A stretch of DNA of 33,668 bases, taken from NCBI GenBank assembly GCA_021300535.1, contig JAJTED010000079.1, positions 1-33,668 on the forward strand, in the 5' to 3' direction. The position numbers and the translations under genes are program-made. Shown in pieces: positions 7,934-16,728 of this stretch. The stretch comes from Planctomycetaceae bacterium (lineage in GTDB: Bacteria > Planctomycetota > Planctomycetia > Pirellulales > UBA1268). The first letter of the stretch is position 1; each line of letters starts with the position of its first letter. The notes under the pieces are model-generated. The model was not told the DNA's origin. It made no database searches and worked only from the letters and a program-made list of their open reading frames with translations.

Positions 7934-9502
7934 ATGCATCTGCCCCGCCTCGCCCCCGGTCTCCGCAGCCCAGTCGCCATCGCGCTGGTGATCGCGGCCA
8001 TCGGTCTCGTCGCGCACGCCTCCGCGGCGGAGCCGGCCCGGCAGCCCAACATTCTCGTCATCTGGGGGGACGACATCGGCCAGTTCAACGTTGGGGCCTA
8101 CAACCTCGGCATGATGGGCTACAAGACGCCGAACATCGACCGCATCGCCCGCGAGGGAGCGCTGTTCACCGACTGGTACGGCCAGCAGAGCTGCACCGCC
8201 GGACGGGCGGCGTTCATCACCGGGCAGTCGCCGATCCGCACCGGCCTCACGAAGGTCGGCCTGCCCGGGGCCCCGGAGGGCATGCGCAAGGAAGATCCCA
8301 CGATCGCCACGCTGCTCAAGGCCCGGGGCTACGTGACCGGCCAGTTTGGCAAGAACCATCTCGGCGACCGTGACGAGATGCTGCCCACCAGCCACGGCTT
8401 CGACGAGTTCTACGGCAACCTCTACCACCTCAATGCGGAGGAGGAGCCGGAGCACCCCGACTATCCGCAGAATCCCGAGTTCAAGAAGCGGTTCGGCCCG
8501 CGCGGCGTGATCCACTCCTTCGCCAACGGTGCGATCACCGACACGGGCCCGCTGACCAAGAAGCGGATGGAGACGATCGACGAGGAGGTGAATGCCAAGA
8601 CCGTCGCCTTCATGGAGAAGGCCAAGCAGTCCGGCAAGCCGTTCTTCGTCTGGTGGAACTCCACCAAGATGCACATCTTCACGCACCTCAAGCAGGGCGT
8701 GGCGGGGAAGACCCGGCTCGGCATCTACGCCGACGGCATGGTGGAGCACGACCGCCAGGTGGGTGAGATCCTCGCCAAGCTCGACGAGCTGGGGCTCGCC
8801 GAGAACACGATCATCATGTACTCCACCGACAACGGGGCGGAGGCCTTCACCTGGCCCGACGGCGGCACGACGATGTTCCGCGGCGAGAAGAACACGCAGT
8901 GGGAGGGGGGCTATCGCGTCCCGTGCGCGATCCGCTGGCCGGGCGTGATCAAGCCGGGCACGGTGATCAACGACATCGCCGCCCACGAGGACATGCTGAC
9001 CACGTTCTGCGCCGCCGCCGGTGACACGACGGTGAAGGAGGACCTGAAGAAGGGCCGGCAGATCGGCGATCGCACCTACAAGGTGCACCTCGACGGCTAC
9101 GACCTCGGTCCGGCCCTCCGCAGCGCGGCGGCCTGGCCGCGGAAGGACTTCATCTACTGGACCGACGACGGCAGCGTGGCGGCGCTGCGGTACGAGAACT
9201 GGAAGGTCACGTTCCTCGAGCAGCGGGCCCATGGCATGCACGTGTGGCAGCAGCCGTTCGTGGAGCTCCGGGCCCCGACGCTCGTGAACCTGCGGATGGA
9301 CCCGTTCGAGCTCGCGCAGGACATCGGCATGGACTACCAGCGCTGGTACCTCGAGCACATGTTCGCCATCGCGCCGGCCGCGGCGTACGTCGGCGAGTGG
9401 CTGCAGAGCTTCCGGGAGTTTCCGCCGCGGCAAAAGCCGGGCAGCTTCAACCTCAACCGCGTCATGGAGGCGGTCACGGCGGGAGCCGGCTCGGGCCGCT
9501 GA
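7934..9502 (+). CDS. Exported arylsulfatase, CTAGR type
   Basis: 522-residue type I sulfatase that hydrolyses sulfate esters, probably in the periplasm or at the cell surface. A signal peptide covers residues 1-31 (cleavage near ASA-AE). NILVIWGDDIGQ (39-50) supplies the metal-binding Asp pair. SCTAGRAAFITG contains the Cys 87 to be converted to formylglycine and Arg 91 (C-x-A-x-R form). GKNHLGDR, YSTDNG and the long C-terminal segment with VHLDGYDLGPAL, DDGSVAALRYENWK and FPPRQKPGSF are typical of this arylsulfatase group. The open frame begins upstream at 7856; the ATG at 7934 directly precedes the signal peptide. Activity needs a formylglycine-generating enzyme or anSME, which is not in the window. 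The substrate, perhaps a sulfated polysaccharide, cannot be read from the sequence. Confidence 0.93.
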   Translation: MHLPRLAPGLRSPVAIALVIAAIGLVAHASAAEPARQPNILVIWGDDIGQFNVGAYNLGMMGYKTPNIDRIAREGALFTDWYGQQSCTAGRAAFITGQSPIRTGLTKVGLPGAPEGMRKEDPTIATLLKARGYVTGQFGKNHLGDRDEMLPTSHGFDEFYGNLYHLNAEEEPEHPDYPQNPEFKKRFGPRGVIHSFANGAITDTGPLTKKRMETIDEEVNAKTVAFMEKAKQSGKPFFVWWNSTKMHIFTHLKQGVAGKTRLGIYADGMVEHDRQVGEILAKLDELGLAENTIIMYSTDNGAEAFTWPDGGTTMFRGEKNTQWEGGYRVPCAIRWPGVIKPGTVINDIAAHEDMLTTFCAAAGDTTVKEDLKKGRQIGDRTYKVHLDGYDLGPALRSAAAWPRKDFIYWTDDGSVAALRYENWKVTFLEQRAHGMHVWQQPFVELRAPTLVNLRMDPFELAQDIGMDYQRWYLEHMFAIAPAAAYVGEWLQSFREFPPRQKPGSFNLNRVMEAVTAGAGSGR

Positions 9503-9530
9503 GGCGGTCGGCGCGGGGCGGTCGCGGGCG

Positions 9531-10271
9531 TCAGGCCCGCGCCCGCCGCAGGGTCTCGGACGGCAGTTCGCTGAACTGCCTGCGGTACCGGGCGGCGAAG
9601 CGGCCGAACTCCCAGATCCCGTGCCGCGTGAGCACGTCCGCCACCGTTTGGTCGAGCGGTGCGCCGGCCCGCAGGACGCGGCGGCAGCGTCCGCTCGGTG
9701 ACGTCGATCCGGGCGGCGAGGCTGCGCGCCGTCGGCGTCGCCGGTGCGGTCTCGATCACGGCCATGGCATCACGCACGATCGCAGCGCGATCGAGCCGCG
9801 GCCGGCCCGTGGCCGGATGGGCCGGCTGCGGGGCCGGCAGGCAGGCGGTCACGGCGGCGACGATGTCGAGGCCGGCGGCGCGATGGGCTTCGCTTGCGGC
9901 CGGCCTGTCCATGACCGCGCCGGCGATGCGCTGCACGAGGTTTCGCAGCCGCGGCACGGAGCCCGGATGGCAGGCGACCCGGCCACTCACCGGCAGCGCG
10001 GAAGTGGCGATGGGGCAGTCCATCGGGAGGGCGATCGAGCACCAACGTGCACCCCCGTATGGGTGAGCGGCAGAAAGACCGTCGGCCCGGGGTGTGTGTT
10101 CGCGCCGTAACAGAGATTGCCACCGCCCTCTTCCGCCACCTGCAGGAGGACGTCCCCCAGCGGGACGACGCCCAGCGTCCAGCAGGGGTTCTCGACCGCG
10201 TCGCAGACGAGCCGGAGGTGTGCGCCGCTGATGGCATCCGCAAAGGCATCGAAATCATCGAAGGATGTCAT
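9531..10271 (-). pseudogene. AraC-family regulator, broken in at least two places
   Basis: Pieces of one AraC-type regulator are recognisable on the minus strand. From the ATG at 10271, FDDFDAFADAISGAHLR and GNLCYGANTHPGPTVFLPL look like the N-terminal domain. Near 10030-10055 the frame changes, and LPVSGRVACHPGSVPRLRN to SLAARIDVTERTL (the first HTH) follows. Near 9675-9690 the frame changes back to the first, giving TVADVLTRHGIWEFGRFAAR and FSELPSETLRRARA, the second HTH and C-terminus. About 247 codons span what is normally a protein of some 320 residues: most of the sensor domain after GVHV and about 30 residues between the two HTH motifs are absent. Possible regulator of the flanking sulfatase or barrel genes before decay. 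Confidence 0.72.
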
Positions 10272-10374
10272 GGGAGTCAGAATAAGGACGCCACTCGGCC
10301 GGGGGCAATCGGCCTCTTGTGGCGGAAATTGCATGGCGTTTCCGTGGCGTTGCGCCGGGCCGCGTCGCCGCTTT

Positions 10375-11199
10375 TCAGTATCGCCAGCCGACCCCTACGT
10401 TTGAGAAGAACGCCGGCGTCGTCTCGTTGAGTCCCCAGCCCACGCGGAGGCCGATCTCGAGGTCTTCCGTCGCCAGGACGTGCCCCCCGCAACTACCGTA
10501 CTGGATGTTGAGCGGGATTTCCTTGCCGGTCGAGAAGATGCCGAAGTATTCGGCATGCACGTTCCACCGCGCGCCGACGGGAACCTTGATCACGCTCGAC
10601 GGCGCCCATTGGCTGAAGGCATCCGTCTCCTCGAAGCCGGTGCCGTACCGCATGGCCGTCGTCCACTCCCAGCCCCCCGCGAATCGCCATCCCCATGCCT
10701 GGCCGCACACGAGCGTCGACTTGTTCGACGGCCCGGACACGGGCGTGTAGCCCTGGAGGATCACCGCCGAACGGGGCAGCCAGCCGTCCTGCTCGGTGGT
10801 CTCGACCTTGGTGCCGTAGAGGATGCGGCTCTCGTCCTCGGTCTCGATGTCTTCGCCGCCGAACTCACTGCCCGAAACGGTGCCCGGTCCGCCGGCCTCG
10901 TAGTTGACCCCGAGGCGGAGCTCCACCTTCTCGCCCCAGCCCCGCCGGAGCAGCACCTCCGGGAAGCTGTGGGCTTCCGGCCCCAGACGGTTGTCGATGA
11001 ACGAGTATGAAGCCTCGAGAATCGACGTGTCAGGGCCGGCCGTCGTCGGGGCGAACGTGAACGAGTCGCGATCCGTCTCGAGTTCCTCGCGGCGGATCGT
11101 GGGCTGCTGGCCGCGGACCCCCAACGTCCCACTCCACACGGCTGCGCAGGCGACGAGGCCGAGCACCAGCCGGCGGAATCCCGTCTTCGTCATCACCAT
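10375..11199 (-). CDS. Outer-membrane beta-barrel protein, transporter (MetA-pathway-like) type
   Basis: 274-residue exported protein with a signal peptide (residues 1-30, cleavage near VRG-QQ) followed by alternating amphipathic strands. SFTFAPTTAGPDTSILEASY, LRLGVNYEA, SAVILQGYTPVSGPS and the ending FFSNVGVGWRY (C-terminal aromatic residue) are typical of the planctomycete 'transporter' barrels related to PF13557. It may be a passive channel or an outer-membrane structural protein; the function is not known. An alternative start is the ATG two codons downstream (11193). It is transcribed toward the broken AraC gene. Confidence 0.75.
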   Translation of the reverse strand: MVMTKTGFRRLVLGLVACAAVWSGTLGVRGQQPTIRREELETDRDSFTFAPTTAGPDTSILEASYSFIDNRLGPEAHSFPEVLLRRGWGEKVELRLGVNYEAGGPGTVSGSEFGGEDIETEDESRILYGTKVETTEQDGWLPRSAVILQGYTPVSGPSNKSTLVCGQAWGWRFAGGWEWTTAMRYGTGFEETDAFSQWAPSSVIKVPVGARWNVHAEYFGIFSTGKEIPLNIQYGSCGGHVLATEDLEIGLRVGWGLNETTPAFFSNVGVGWRY

Positions 11200-11511
11200 G
11201 CGCCCCTGTGACCTCGGAGCAATCGGTACGACCCGAACCGGGGCTTGAGGCGGCGGGTTTGCGGCGGAAAAGACACAGAGCCTGGGAGGATTCTGCGGCC
11301 GGACTGGAGGCCGGGAAATCCGGGGAGTTTGCCCAGCCGCTGCCGATCGGAGGATCCGGCGAGGCGGCCCGTGACTTTTTCTCCGGTCCTGCCCGGCGCG
11401 ACGGATCTGCCGGTGGTGGCGCCGAAATCAGAGGCGGCGACGGGCGCGGGTGGGCCAGGCGGCGAACGATTTCGTCCGCACTCACCGCAGTCGGCCGCGG
11501 GAGAATCGTGC

Positions 11512-12828
11512 ATGCGTGGCGGCGTGAAGCATGGCGGGCGCGGCGTAGGGGGTCTCATGTGCGCGCTGGCGGCGGTGGCCGTGGCGGTCGCCCAGGAAGA
11601 CGTGTTCGTCGGCAGGCCGGGCCAGGTGGGCGGATTCGAGTCCTTCGATCCGGTGCTGACCGACGAGGTGATGACGGGCATCATTCCCTCCGGGCAGGAC
11701 TGGTTCCTGTTCGGGGCCGGGGACCGCGGCGGCGTGTATGGCTGGCTCGACGGCGGCTTCGTCGGCAACTTCGGCGTGCCGGCGAGCAAGTTCAACGGCC
11801 CGTACAACGCGGTCGACCGCGCCAACGAGGCGATGATGAACCAGGTCTACATCATCGCCGAACGCACGCTGCCCACCGACGGCTCGAGCGGCATCGGCGG
11901 CCGCACGGACGTGCTCTACGGCGAGGACTTTCCGCTCGCGATGTCGCTCGGGTGGGAGACGAATCCCGGTCCGCGTGACTGGAACAGCGGGGAGTATTAC
12001 GGTCTGGCGATCCCGCAGTTGTACGCCGAAGTCGGCAGCCAGGACCTGTCGCTGAAACTCGGCCACTTCTACACGATCGTGGGTTACGAGGGCGTCCCGG
12101 CCGTCGGCAACTTCTTCTACATGAAGAGCTACAGCTACCAGTTCGCCGGCCCGTTCACCCACTGGGGCGGCCTCGTCAACTGGAATGCGACGGACAACGT
12201 GGAGGTGGACGCTGGGCTCGTCAACGGCTGGAACGGTCTCGCTTCGGCCTACAGTAAGGCCAACTTTCTGGGCCGCATCCGCGTTCGCAACGACGACAAC
12301 TCGTTCGCCACGTCGTTCGCCATCATCAGCGGTGACGAGGGCAACGACTTCTCGCCGCTCTTTCAGCCGGCACCCCCGTTGACGTCGGCGAATCGCACCC
12401 GCTACAGCCTGATCTTCGAGTCGCGGCCGGCCGCCAACTGGGAGTATCTGTTTCATCAGTGGCTCGGCACGCAGTCCAAGGGGCTGGCGGACGGCGGCAC
12501 CGCCCTGTGGGTGGGCATCGACCAGTATCTCTACTACCGCGTCAGCGACGTCTGGTCGTGGGGTGCGCGGTTCGAGTGGTTTCAGGACACCGACGGCACC
12601 CGCGTCGGCCTCAACCGGCCGAGCAATCCCAACCACGTGCCACTGCCCGGCAACTTCTACTCCCTCACCCTCGGGCCGAACTGGACGCCGACCGGCAACT
12701 TCCTCATGCGGCCGGCGTTCCGCTGGGACTTCTTCGGCGGCCCGTACGGCGGTCCGCGGGCGGCCTACAACGACGGCATCAGCAACCAGCAGACGATGCT
12801 CGGTTTCGACATGATCCAGAAGTTCTGA
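11512..12828 (+). CDS. OmpL/BBP2-like outer-membrane porin
   Basis: 438-residue predicted beta-barrel porin of the BBP2 (OmpL-like porin-2) group common in planctomycetes. It has a signal peptide (about residues 1-28, after GGLMCALAAVAVAVAQ), then GGVYGWLDGGFVGNFG, a long series of Tyr/Trp-rich amphipathic strands (LSLKLGHFYTIVGYEGV, YSLIFESRPAANWEYLFHQW, WSWGARFEWFQDTDG) and a terminal Phe (QTMLGFDMIQKF) as in outer-membrane barrels. The frame is open from 11245, but ATG 11512 follows a GGGAGA site and begins the signal peptide. It would admit small solutes across the outer membrane. It is divergent from the other barrel gene, with 312 bp between their starts. Confidence 0.85.
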   Translation: MRGGVKHGGRGVGGLMCALAAVAVAVAQEDVFVGRPGQVGGFESFDPVLTDEVMTGIIPSGQDWFLFGAGDRGGVYGWLDGGFVGNFGVPASKFNGPYNAVDRANEAMMNQVYIIAERTLPTDGSSGIGGRTDVLYGEDFPLAMSLGWETNPGPRDWNSGEYYGLAIPQLYAEVGSQDLSLKLGHFYTIVGYEGVPAVGNFFYMKSYSYQFAGPFTHWGGLVNWNATDNVEVDAGLVNGWNGLASAYSKANFLGRIRVRNDDNSFATSFAIISGDEGNDFSPLFQPAPPLTSANRTRYSLIFESRPAANWEYLFHQWLGTQSKGLADGGTALWVGIDQYLYYRVSDVWSWGARFEWFQDTDGTRVGLNRPSNPNHVPLPGNFYSLTLGPNWTPTGNFLMRPAFRWDFFGGPYGGPRAAYNDGISNQQTMLGFDMIQKF

Positions 12829-12869
12829 TCACGCGGCTCGTGCGCGGCTGCAGTGCCCGTGGGCCGGCG

Positions 12870-12887
12870 CCGCCTTCTGGCGGTTTC
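12870..12887 (+). terminator. Weak terminator-like hairpin after the porin gene
   Basis: CCGCC (12870-12874), loop TTCT, GGCGG (12879-12883), then TTTC. The stem is short and the T tract poor. A similar hairpin (TTCTGGCGGTTTGTG) occurs at the 3' end of the devB pseudogene near 7842-7858, so it may be a recurrent small element. Confidence 0.35.
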
Positions 12888-13015
12888 TGTACAGCCCGAT
12901 CGCCGGCCGTGTCGTAGCGCCCGATCGGGTGGCGGAAAACTCGTGTTCCGCGACGACGCGGCACTGTGTTATCACCCGCTCGATGATCGAGCTGGTTCAC
13001 TCAGGAGAAACCGCG

Positions 13016-13546
13016 ATGCATGCGATCGTGAAACGGATGATGGGCGGCGGATTGGTCCTGTTGGCGACGGCGACCGCGGTGATCGCGCAGGCCGGCCCGC
13101 CAACGCTCAGCACCAACCCCGGCAATCTCGCGATCTTTCCCGCCAAGGGGCAGAGCCCGGAGCAGCAGAGGGCCGACGAGGCGGCCGCCTATGATTGGGC
13201 CACGAAGCAGACCGGCTGGGATCCCTATCAGGCCAAGGCCACGTTGGATCAGCAGGCCCATGCTTCGGCCGCGGCGGCCGGAGCCGCTCGGGGCGGCGCC
13301 GTCAAGGGGGCGGCTGGTGGCGCCCTGGCGGGCGCGGCGATCGGCGCGATCGCCGGTGATGCCGGCAAGGGCGCGGCCATCGGCTCGGCGTCGCTGGGCA
13401 TGACGGGCGGCGTCCGTTCGCGGCGCGCGATGCGGGCCGCCGGCGGTGCATCCGATGCCGCGGTGGCGGCCTATCAGCAGCAGTTCGCGGTGTGGAACCG
13501 GAACTTCATGGCCGCCATGGAGGCGAAGGGCTACACCGTGCGGTGA
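13016..13546 (+). CDS. Exported glycine-zipper (YMGG-like) protein
   Basis: 176-residue protein with a signal peptide (residues 1-25, cleavage near IAQA-GP). A conserved central part follows (DWATKQTGWDPYQAK near 62-76), then an Ala/Gly-rich glycine zipper at about 90-135 (GGAVKGAAGGALAGAAIGAI and a second GxxxG run) that could form a membrane-embedded helical hairpin. The C-terminal helix includes YQQQFAVWNRNFMAAMEAKGY. The ATG at 13016 is favoured by an AGGAGA site about 8 nt upstream and by the signal peptide; the open frame begins at 12929. Such proteins are common in planctomycetes with no defined role, and probably sit in or on the envelope. Confidence 0.8.
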   Translation: MHAIVKRMMGGGLVLLATATAVIAQAGPPTLSTNPGNLAIFPAKGQSPEQQRADEAAAYDWATKQTGWDPYQAKATLDQQAHASAAAAGAARGGAVKGAAGGALAGAAIGAIAGDAGKGAAIGSASLGMTGGVRSRRAMRAAGGASDAAVAAYQQQFAVWNRNFMAAMEAKGYTVR

Positions 13547-13625
13547 TCCCTGGCAGGCAGCGGCGGCCCGTGTGCGGGATCGCCGGCGGAACTCGACACC
13601 TTTCACTCCTCAAGGACATGGAATC

Positions 13626-14042
13626 ATGATCATGCGAAACACGAAGATCGGCGTAGCTGTGGTGATCGCGGCCTTGGCGACATGCGCCGACGCATGGGCT
13701 GGCCAGAGCTGGCTCTGTTCGATCGCCTCGGCGGTCGCAGTGGACGAAGACGGCACCGTCGGTCCGCCCGATCTGGGTGACCGCGAACGCCCCACGTTCT
13801 TCCGCGTGGATGCCGAGAAAAAGCAACTGACGCTGCTCGGCCCCGACTCACGCCGCGGTGAGGTGACGAAGCTGGAGTCGGTTCAGGAGATGGACGGGCA
13901 GCACGTGTTCAGCGGCGTGGAGAACGGCCGCGTCATCAGCGTGATCATCACCAAGGACGGCCGGATGACACTGTCGATCATCAGTGACGGTGTCGTCTGG
14001 TCGGTCTTCGGGCACGCGCTGCGGGACGAAGACAAGAAGTAA
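13626..14042 (+). CDS. Small exported protein of unknown function
   Basis: 138-residue protein with a clean signal peptide (residues 1-24, cleavage ADAWA-GQ). The mature part is a compact mixed alpha/beta sequence ending in repeated beta strands (VENGRVISVIITKDGRMTLS, GVVWSVFGHAL). I do not recognise the family. The start is ATG 13626, 9 nt after AAGGA. It follows the glycine-zipper gene by 79 nt on the same strand and may be co-transcribed with it. Confidence 0.7.
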   Translation: MIMRNTKIGVAVVIAALATCADAWAGQSWLCSIASAVAVDEDGTVGPPDLGDRERPTFFRVDAEKKQLTLLGPDSRRGEVTKLESVQEMDGQHVFSGVENGRVISVIITKDGRMTLSIISDGVVWSVFGHALRDEDKK

Positions 14043-14105
14043 CGCGCCTCACACGTGAACCTCGCGCGTGACGCTGGTCGGGGTTCCCCATGCCCCATCG
14101 CCGGG

Positions 14106-14174
14106 CGTGCGGCATGGATGGCGGGGTGGTTTTTATGCCCGGAGTCCCCGGGTTTCCACCCGGGGCTTCTTGGG
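14106..14174. repeat. 69-nt interspersed palindromic repeat, copy 1
   Basis: A 69-nt sequence here recurs at 18982-19050 with 66 identical positions. Its core is the perfect hairpin CCCGGGTTTCCACCCGGG. Both copies lie in non-coding DNA and each has a terminator-type hairpin (CCCCCGGC...GCCGG) close by, so the element behaves like a REP/BIME-type repeat. The whole gap 14043-14305 holds only this repeat and the adjacent terminator. Confidence 0.85.
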
Positions 14175-14179
14175 GGCAC

Positions 14180-14202
14180 AAAAAGCCCCCGGCGGGAGCC
14201 GG
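14180..14202 (-). terminator. Intrinsic terminator downstream of the SEC-C gene
   Basis: Read on the minus strand, CCGGC, a 4-nt loop and GCCGG (with further G residues) are followed by TTTTT (complement of 14180-14184). It lies about 100 nt beyond the stop of the minus-strand SEC-C gene and is adjacent to the palindromic repeat. Confidence 0.6.
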
Positions 14203-14305
14203 AGCTGCGCTGGTCAGCCACGCCGGCCCGCGGTGCATGGGCAGCCACTCCCTGACCGTTGTTGGCCAGCAGCAGGTCGTGTGCGAGGCCCAAGTGTGAG
14301 CTGGA

Positions 14306-16510
14306 TCACCCCGGCGTCCAGATCGTCTTCTTCTCGCCGCCGCCGGCCGTCTCACCGCCGGGCGTCCACAGCTTGCCGGGCTCGGCGGCGGGGGCCGCCG
14401 CGGACATGCCGGGGACGGTAGCGCCGGGCATGCCGCCGGCCGCGCGGCCGGCGAGGGCGTTGAGATCGACTCCCGCCTCCATCAACACCTCGGCAACCGC
14501 CTGCAGCACCTGCTGGTCGCGGGTGTGCTCGCGCCGCAGATGGTCGAGCAGCCGCATGATGTCGGCTTGGTCGCCGCGCTGCAGACGGACGCGGAGTTCG
14601 GCCACGTCGAGCATGCCGTCGTTGGCCTTGAGAGCCTTGGCGATGCTCCGGAGCTCGCCGAGCAGTTCGAGCTTGCGGACCGTGGAGTCGGCCCGCTCCT
14701 CGAGCACGCCATACGCCTCCCAGCGGTCCTCCGGGGTCGTGTCGCCGCGGGCGACGACGGCCTCGGCTGCCCGTTCCGCGGCCCGGTCGAAGCCGGCATC
14801 GACGGACGTCACGAGCACGCCCCGCAACTGGTCGAGGTCGACCTTCGCCATGTCGAGGCGATGCCAGCGCAGCGGCGGCACGCTCTCGAGCGGCTTCTCC
14901 TCCACGATCGGCGCGGCGGCCGGCATGCCGAGTTGCTGGCGCACCGCCGTCCACGCGTCGGCGGCGTCGCGGCGGCGCGACGTGGCCTCGCCCTCGGCCA
15001 CGAGCGCCTCGACGCGGCGGGTGCCCTCGGCGTCGGCCAGCGCCTGCCGCGGCGTCTTGCCGAGCAGTTCAGGCAGCGGCGTCTCGGGCCAGCGGTCCAC
15101 AAACCGCGACCAGAGGGCGGCCTGCTGTCGGGCCATGAGCGTGTCGAACAGGCATGGGCTGCCGGCGGCCGGCGGCGCGGTCGGGGGTTCGGCGGCGGGC
15201 ATGCGGAACTGGCCGCCCATGAGCCACGACGTCGGCGGCGTGGCGGGCATCCCCGTCGCCGTTTCGGCCCCCGTGAACGTGCAGCCGAGCAGCTCCTCGG
15301 CGATCGGCCGCGCCTCGGCCACGTCCGGCGCGAAGCCCTGCAGCACGGCCTCCGGCTCGCGGTCAGTCTGACGGCCGAAGACGAGCAGCGAGGCGAGCAT
15401 GCGGGCGGGGCGATCGCCGCCGGCCGCCGGCTCGTAGATCCGCCACACCGACCGCGGCGGCACGGCGCCCCGCGACACCCAGCTCGAGCGGTCGAACGGC
15501 GCCGTCTCGCAGCGGCTGTCGTGCCGGAGTTTGTCTTCGAGCAACTCCAGCGCCGTCGTGCCTTCTTCGCCGGTGCCCACGGCCAAGGCGGCAATCGCGG
15601 TCGCAAACGACACCAGCGGCGAGCGGTCGGGATCGGCCTCGGTTTCCAGCGCGATCGCCCGGCCCGTGGCCTCGACGGCGTCGTCGTGCGACACATCCCG
15701 CAGCTTCGCCACCGCCAGCCAGGCCTCCGCCGCCTCGAAGGGCCGGGCCAGCATCTCGCAGATCAGCGCGATGTTGGTGAACAGCTCCCGGCTTTCGCCC
15801 GCCACACTCTTGAGGCTCCGGAACGCGGTCAAGGCCTTGGAGAGCCGCCACTGGCGGGCATGCTCGAGCGCCGCGTCGAACTCCGGTCGCCAGGCCGCGT
15901 CGGCAGCGGTCGGCGCGAGCCGCACCTTCGTCCGCAGGGCGGGCGGCACGCCGGCCGAGCCGACGATCGCGGCCAACAGCCGCCGCTCCTCGTCGGAGCC
16001 AAGGCCGCGGTCGAAGAGCCACTCCACGATGCCCTGCGCGAAGCCGACGTGGCCGAGCTGGGCACCGGCCTGGACGAGCGTGGCCGCGATGCGCACGAGC
16101 TCGGGCGACACGTCGTGGCCCCCCTCGGTGCGGCCGGCGGCCAGGGCCGTGATCCGCGCCTTGTCGAATAGCGCCGCGGCCTCCTGCACGCGGCCGGCGA
16201 CGGCGTCGGTGACGGCTGCCTGACCGAGGGCGAGCGGATTCTCGGGATGGGCGGTGAGAAATGCCTGGCTCGACACGGCGGCCTCGGCGAATTGCTTCGT
16301 GCCGAGTTCCAACTTCGTCCGCGTGGCCATGAGGCAGGGGCGGTCGGGATGTTTGTCGGACAGCCGCCGCACCTGGTCGAGTGCCGCCGAGATCTGGTCT
16401 CCCTCGATGAGCCGATCGAGTTGCTCGAGGTCGCCGACGAGGTCGGCACAGCAGAACTTGATCTTCTTGCCGGTGCCTCCCGGGCACGGGGCGTAGGTGT
16501 CGATCGCCAT
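14306..16510 (-). CDS. Large SEC-C motif protein of unknown function
   Basis: 734-residue cytoplasmic protein. A SEC-C zinc-binding motif opens the chain: PCPGGTGKKIKFCC (residues 8-21), a variant of the PCxCGSGKKYKKCC consensus with Gly in place of the second Cys. The rest is mostly alpha-helical and looks like tetratricopeptide-type repeats (LIEGDQISAALDQVRRLSD, AVAGRVQEAAALFDKARI), then a Pro/Ala-rich linker and a final helical segment. The C-terminus repeats the tail LWTPGG / TIWTPG. The ATG at 16510 is chosen because the zinc motif follows at once; the open frame reaches 16717 without similarity. It is divergent from the sigma-54 regulator. Function not known; SEC-C domains are found on SecA and on many uncharacterised proteins. 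Confidence 0.8.
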   Translation of the reverse strand: MAIDTYAPCPGGTGKKIKFCCADLVGDLEQLDRLIEGDQISAALDQVRRLSDKHPDRPCLMATRTKLELGTKQFAEAAVSSQAFLTAHPENPLALGQAAVTDAVAGRVQEAAALFDKARITALAAGRTEGGHDVSPELVRIAATLVQAGAQLGHVGFAQGIVEWLFDRGLGSDEERRLLAAIVGSAGVPPALRTKVRLAPTAADAAWRPEFDAALEHARQWRLSKALTAFRSLKSVAGESRELFTNIALICEMLARPFEAAEAWLAVAKLRDVSHDDAVEATGRAIALETEADPDRSPLVSFATAIAALAVGTGEEGTTALELLEDKLRHDSRCETAPFDRSSWVSRGAVPPRSVWRIYEPAAGGDRPARMLASLLVFGRQTDREPEAVLQGFAPDVAEARPIAEELLGCTFTGAETATGMPATPPTSWLMGGQFRMPAAEPPTAPPAAGSPCLFDTLMARQQAALWSRFVDRWPETPLPELLGKTPRQALADAEGTRRVEALVAEGEATSRRRDAADAWTAVRQQLGMPAAAPIVEEKPLESVPPLRWHRLDMAKVDLDQLRGVLVTSVDAGFDRAAERAAEAVVARGDTTPEDRWEAYGVLEERADSTVRKLELLGELRSIAKALKANDGMLDVAELRVRLQRGDQADIMRLLDHLRREHTRDQQVLQAVAEVLMEAGVDLNALAGRAAGGMPGATVPGMSAAAPAAEPGKLWTPGGETAGGGEKKTIWTPG

Positions 16511-16728
16511 GAAAGAATCGGCTCCGGGGGGCGTGCGGCCCGCGGAAAATGCGGCTGCGGACCCTGAAATGTACCAGAGCGCACCCCAGGCGAAAGCGGC
16601 CGCGCGGCTTGCCCGCCTCCGCCACGGCCTGCATACTCGTGGACCTGCGAGCGAGGGTAGGCGGCCGGCGCGGCAGGGCCTCGCGGCGTCTCCGCGAGGC
16701 GACCGGCGAACCATCACGCATTCGTCCC

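Noticed and set aside
7655-9433. 592-codon minus-strand frame
   Set aside because: It is antisense to the sulfatase gene, whose plus-strand product is unambiguous.
14525-16171. 548-codon plus-strand open frame
   Set aside because: It lies antisense within the SEC-C gene, is Arg/Gly/His-rich and has no recognisable domain.
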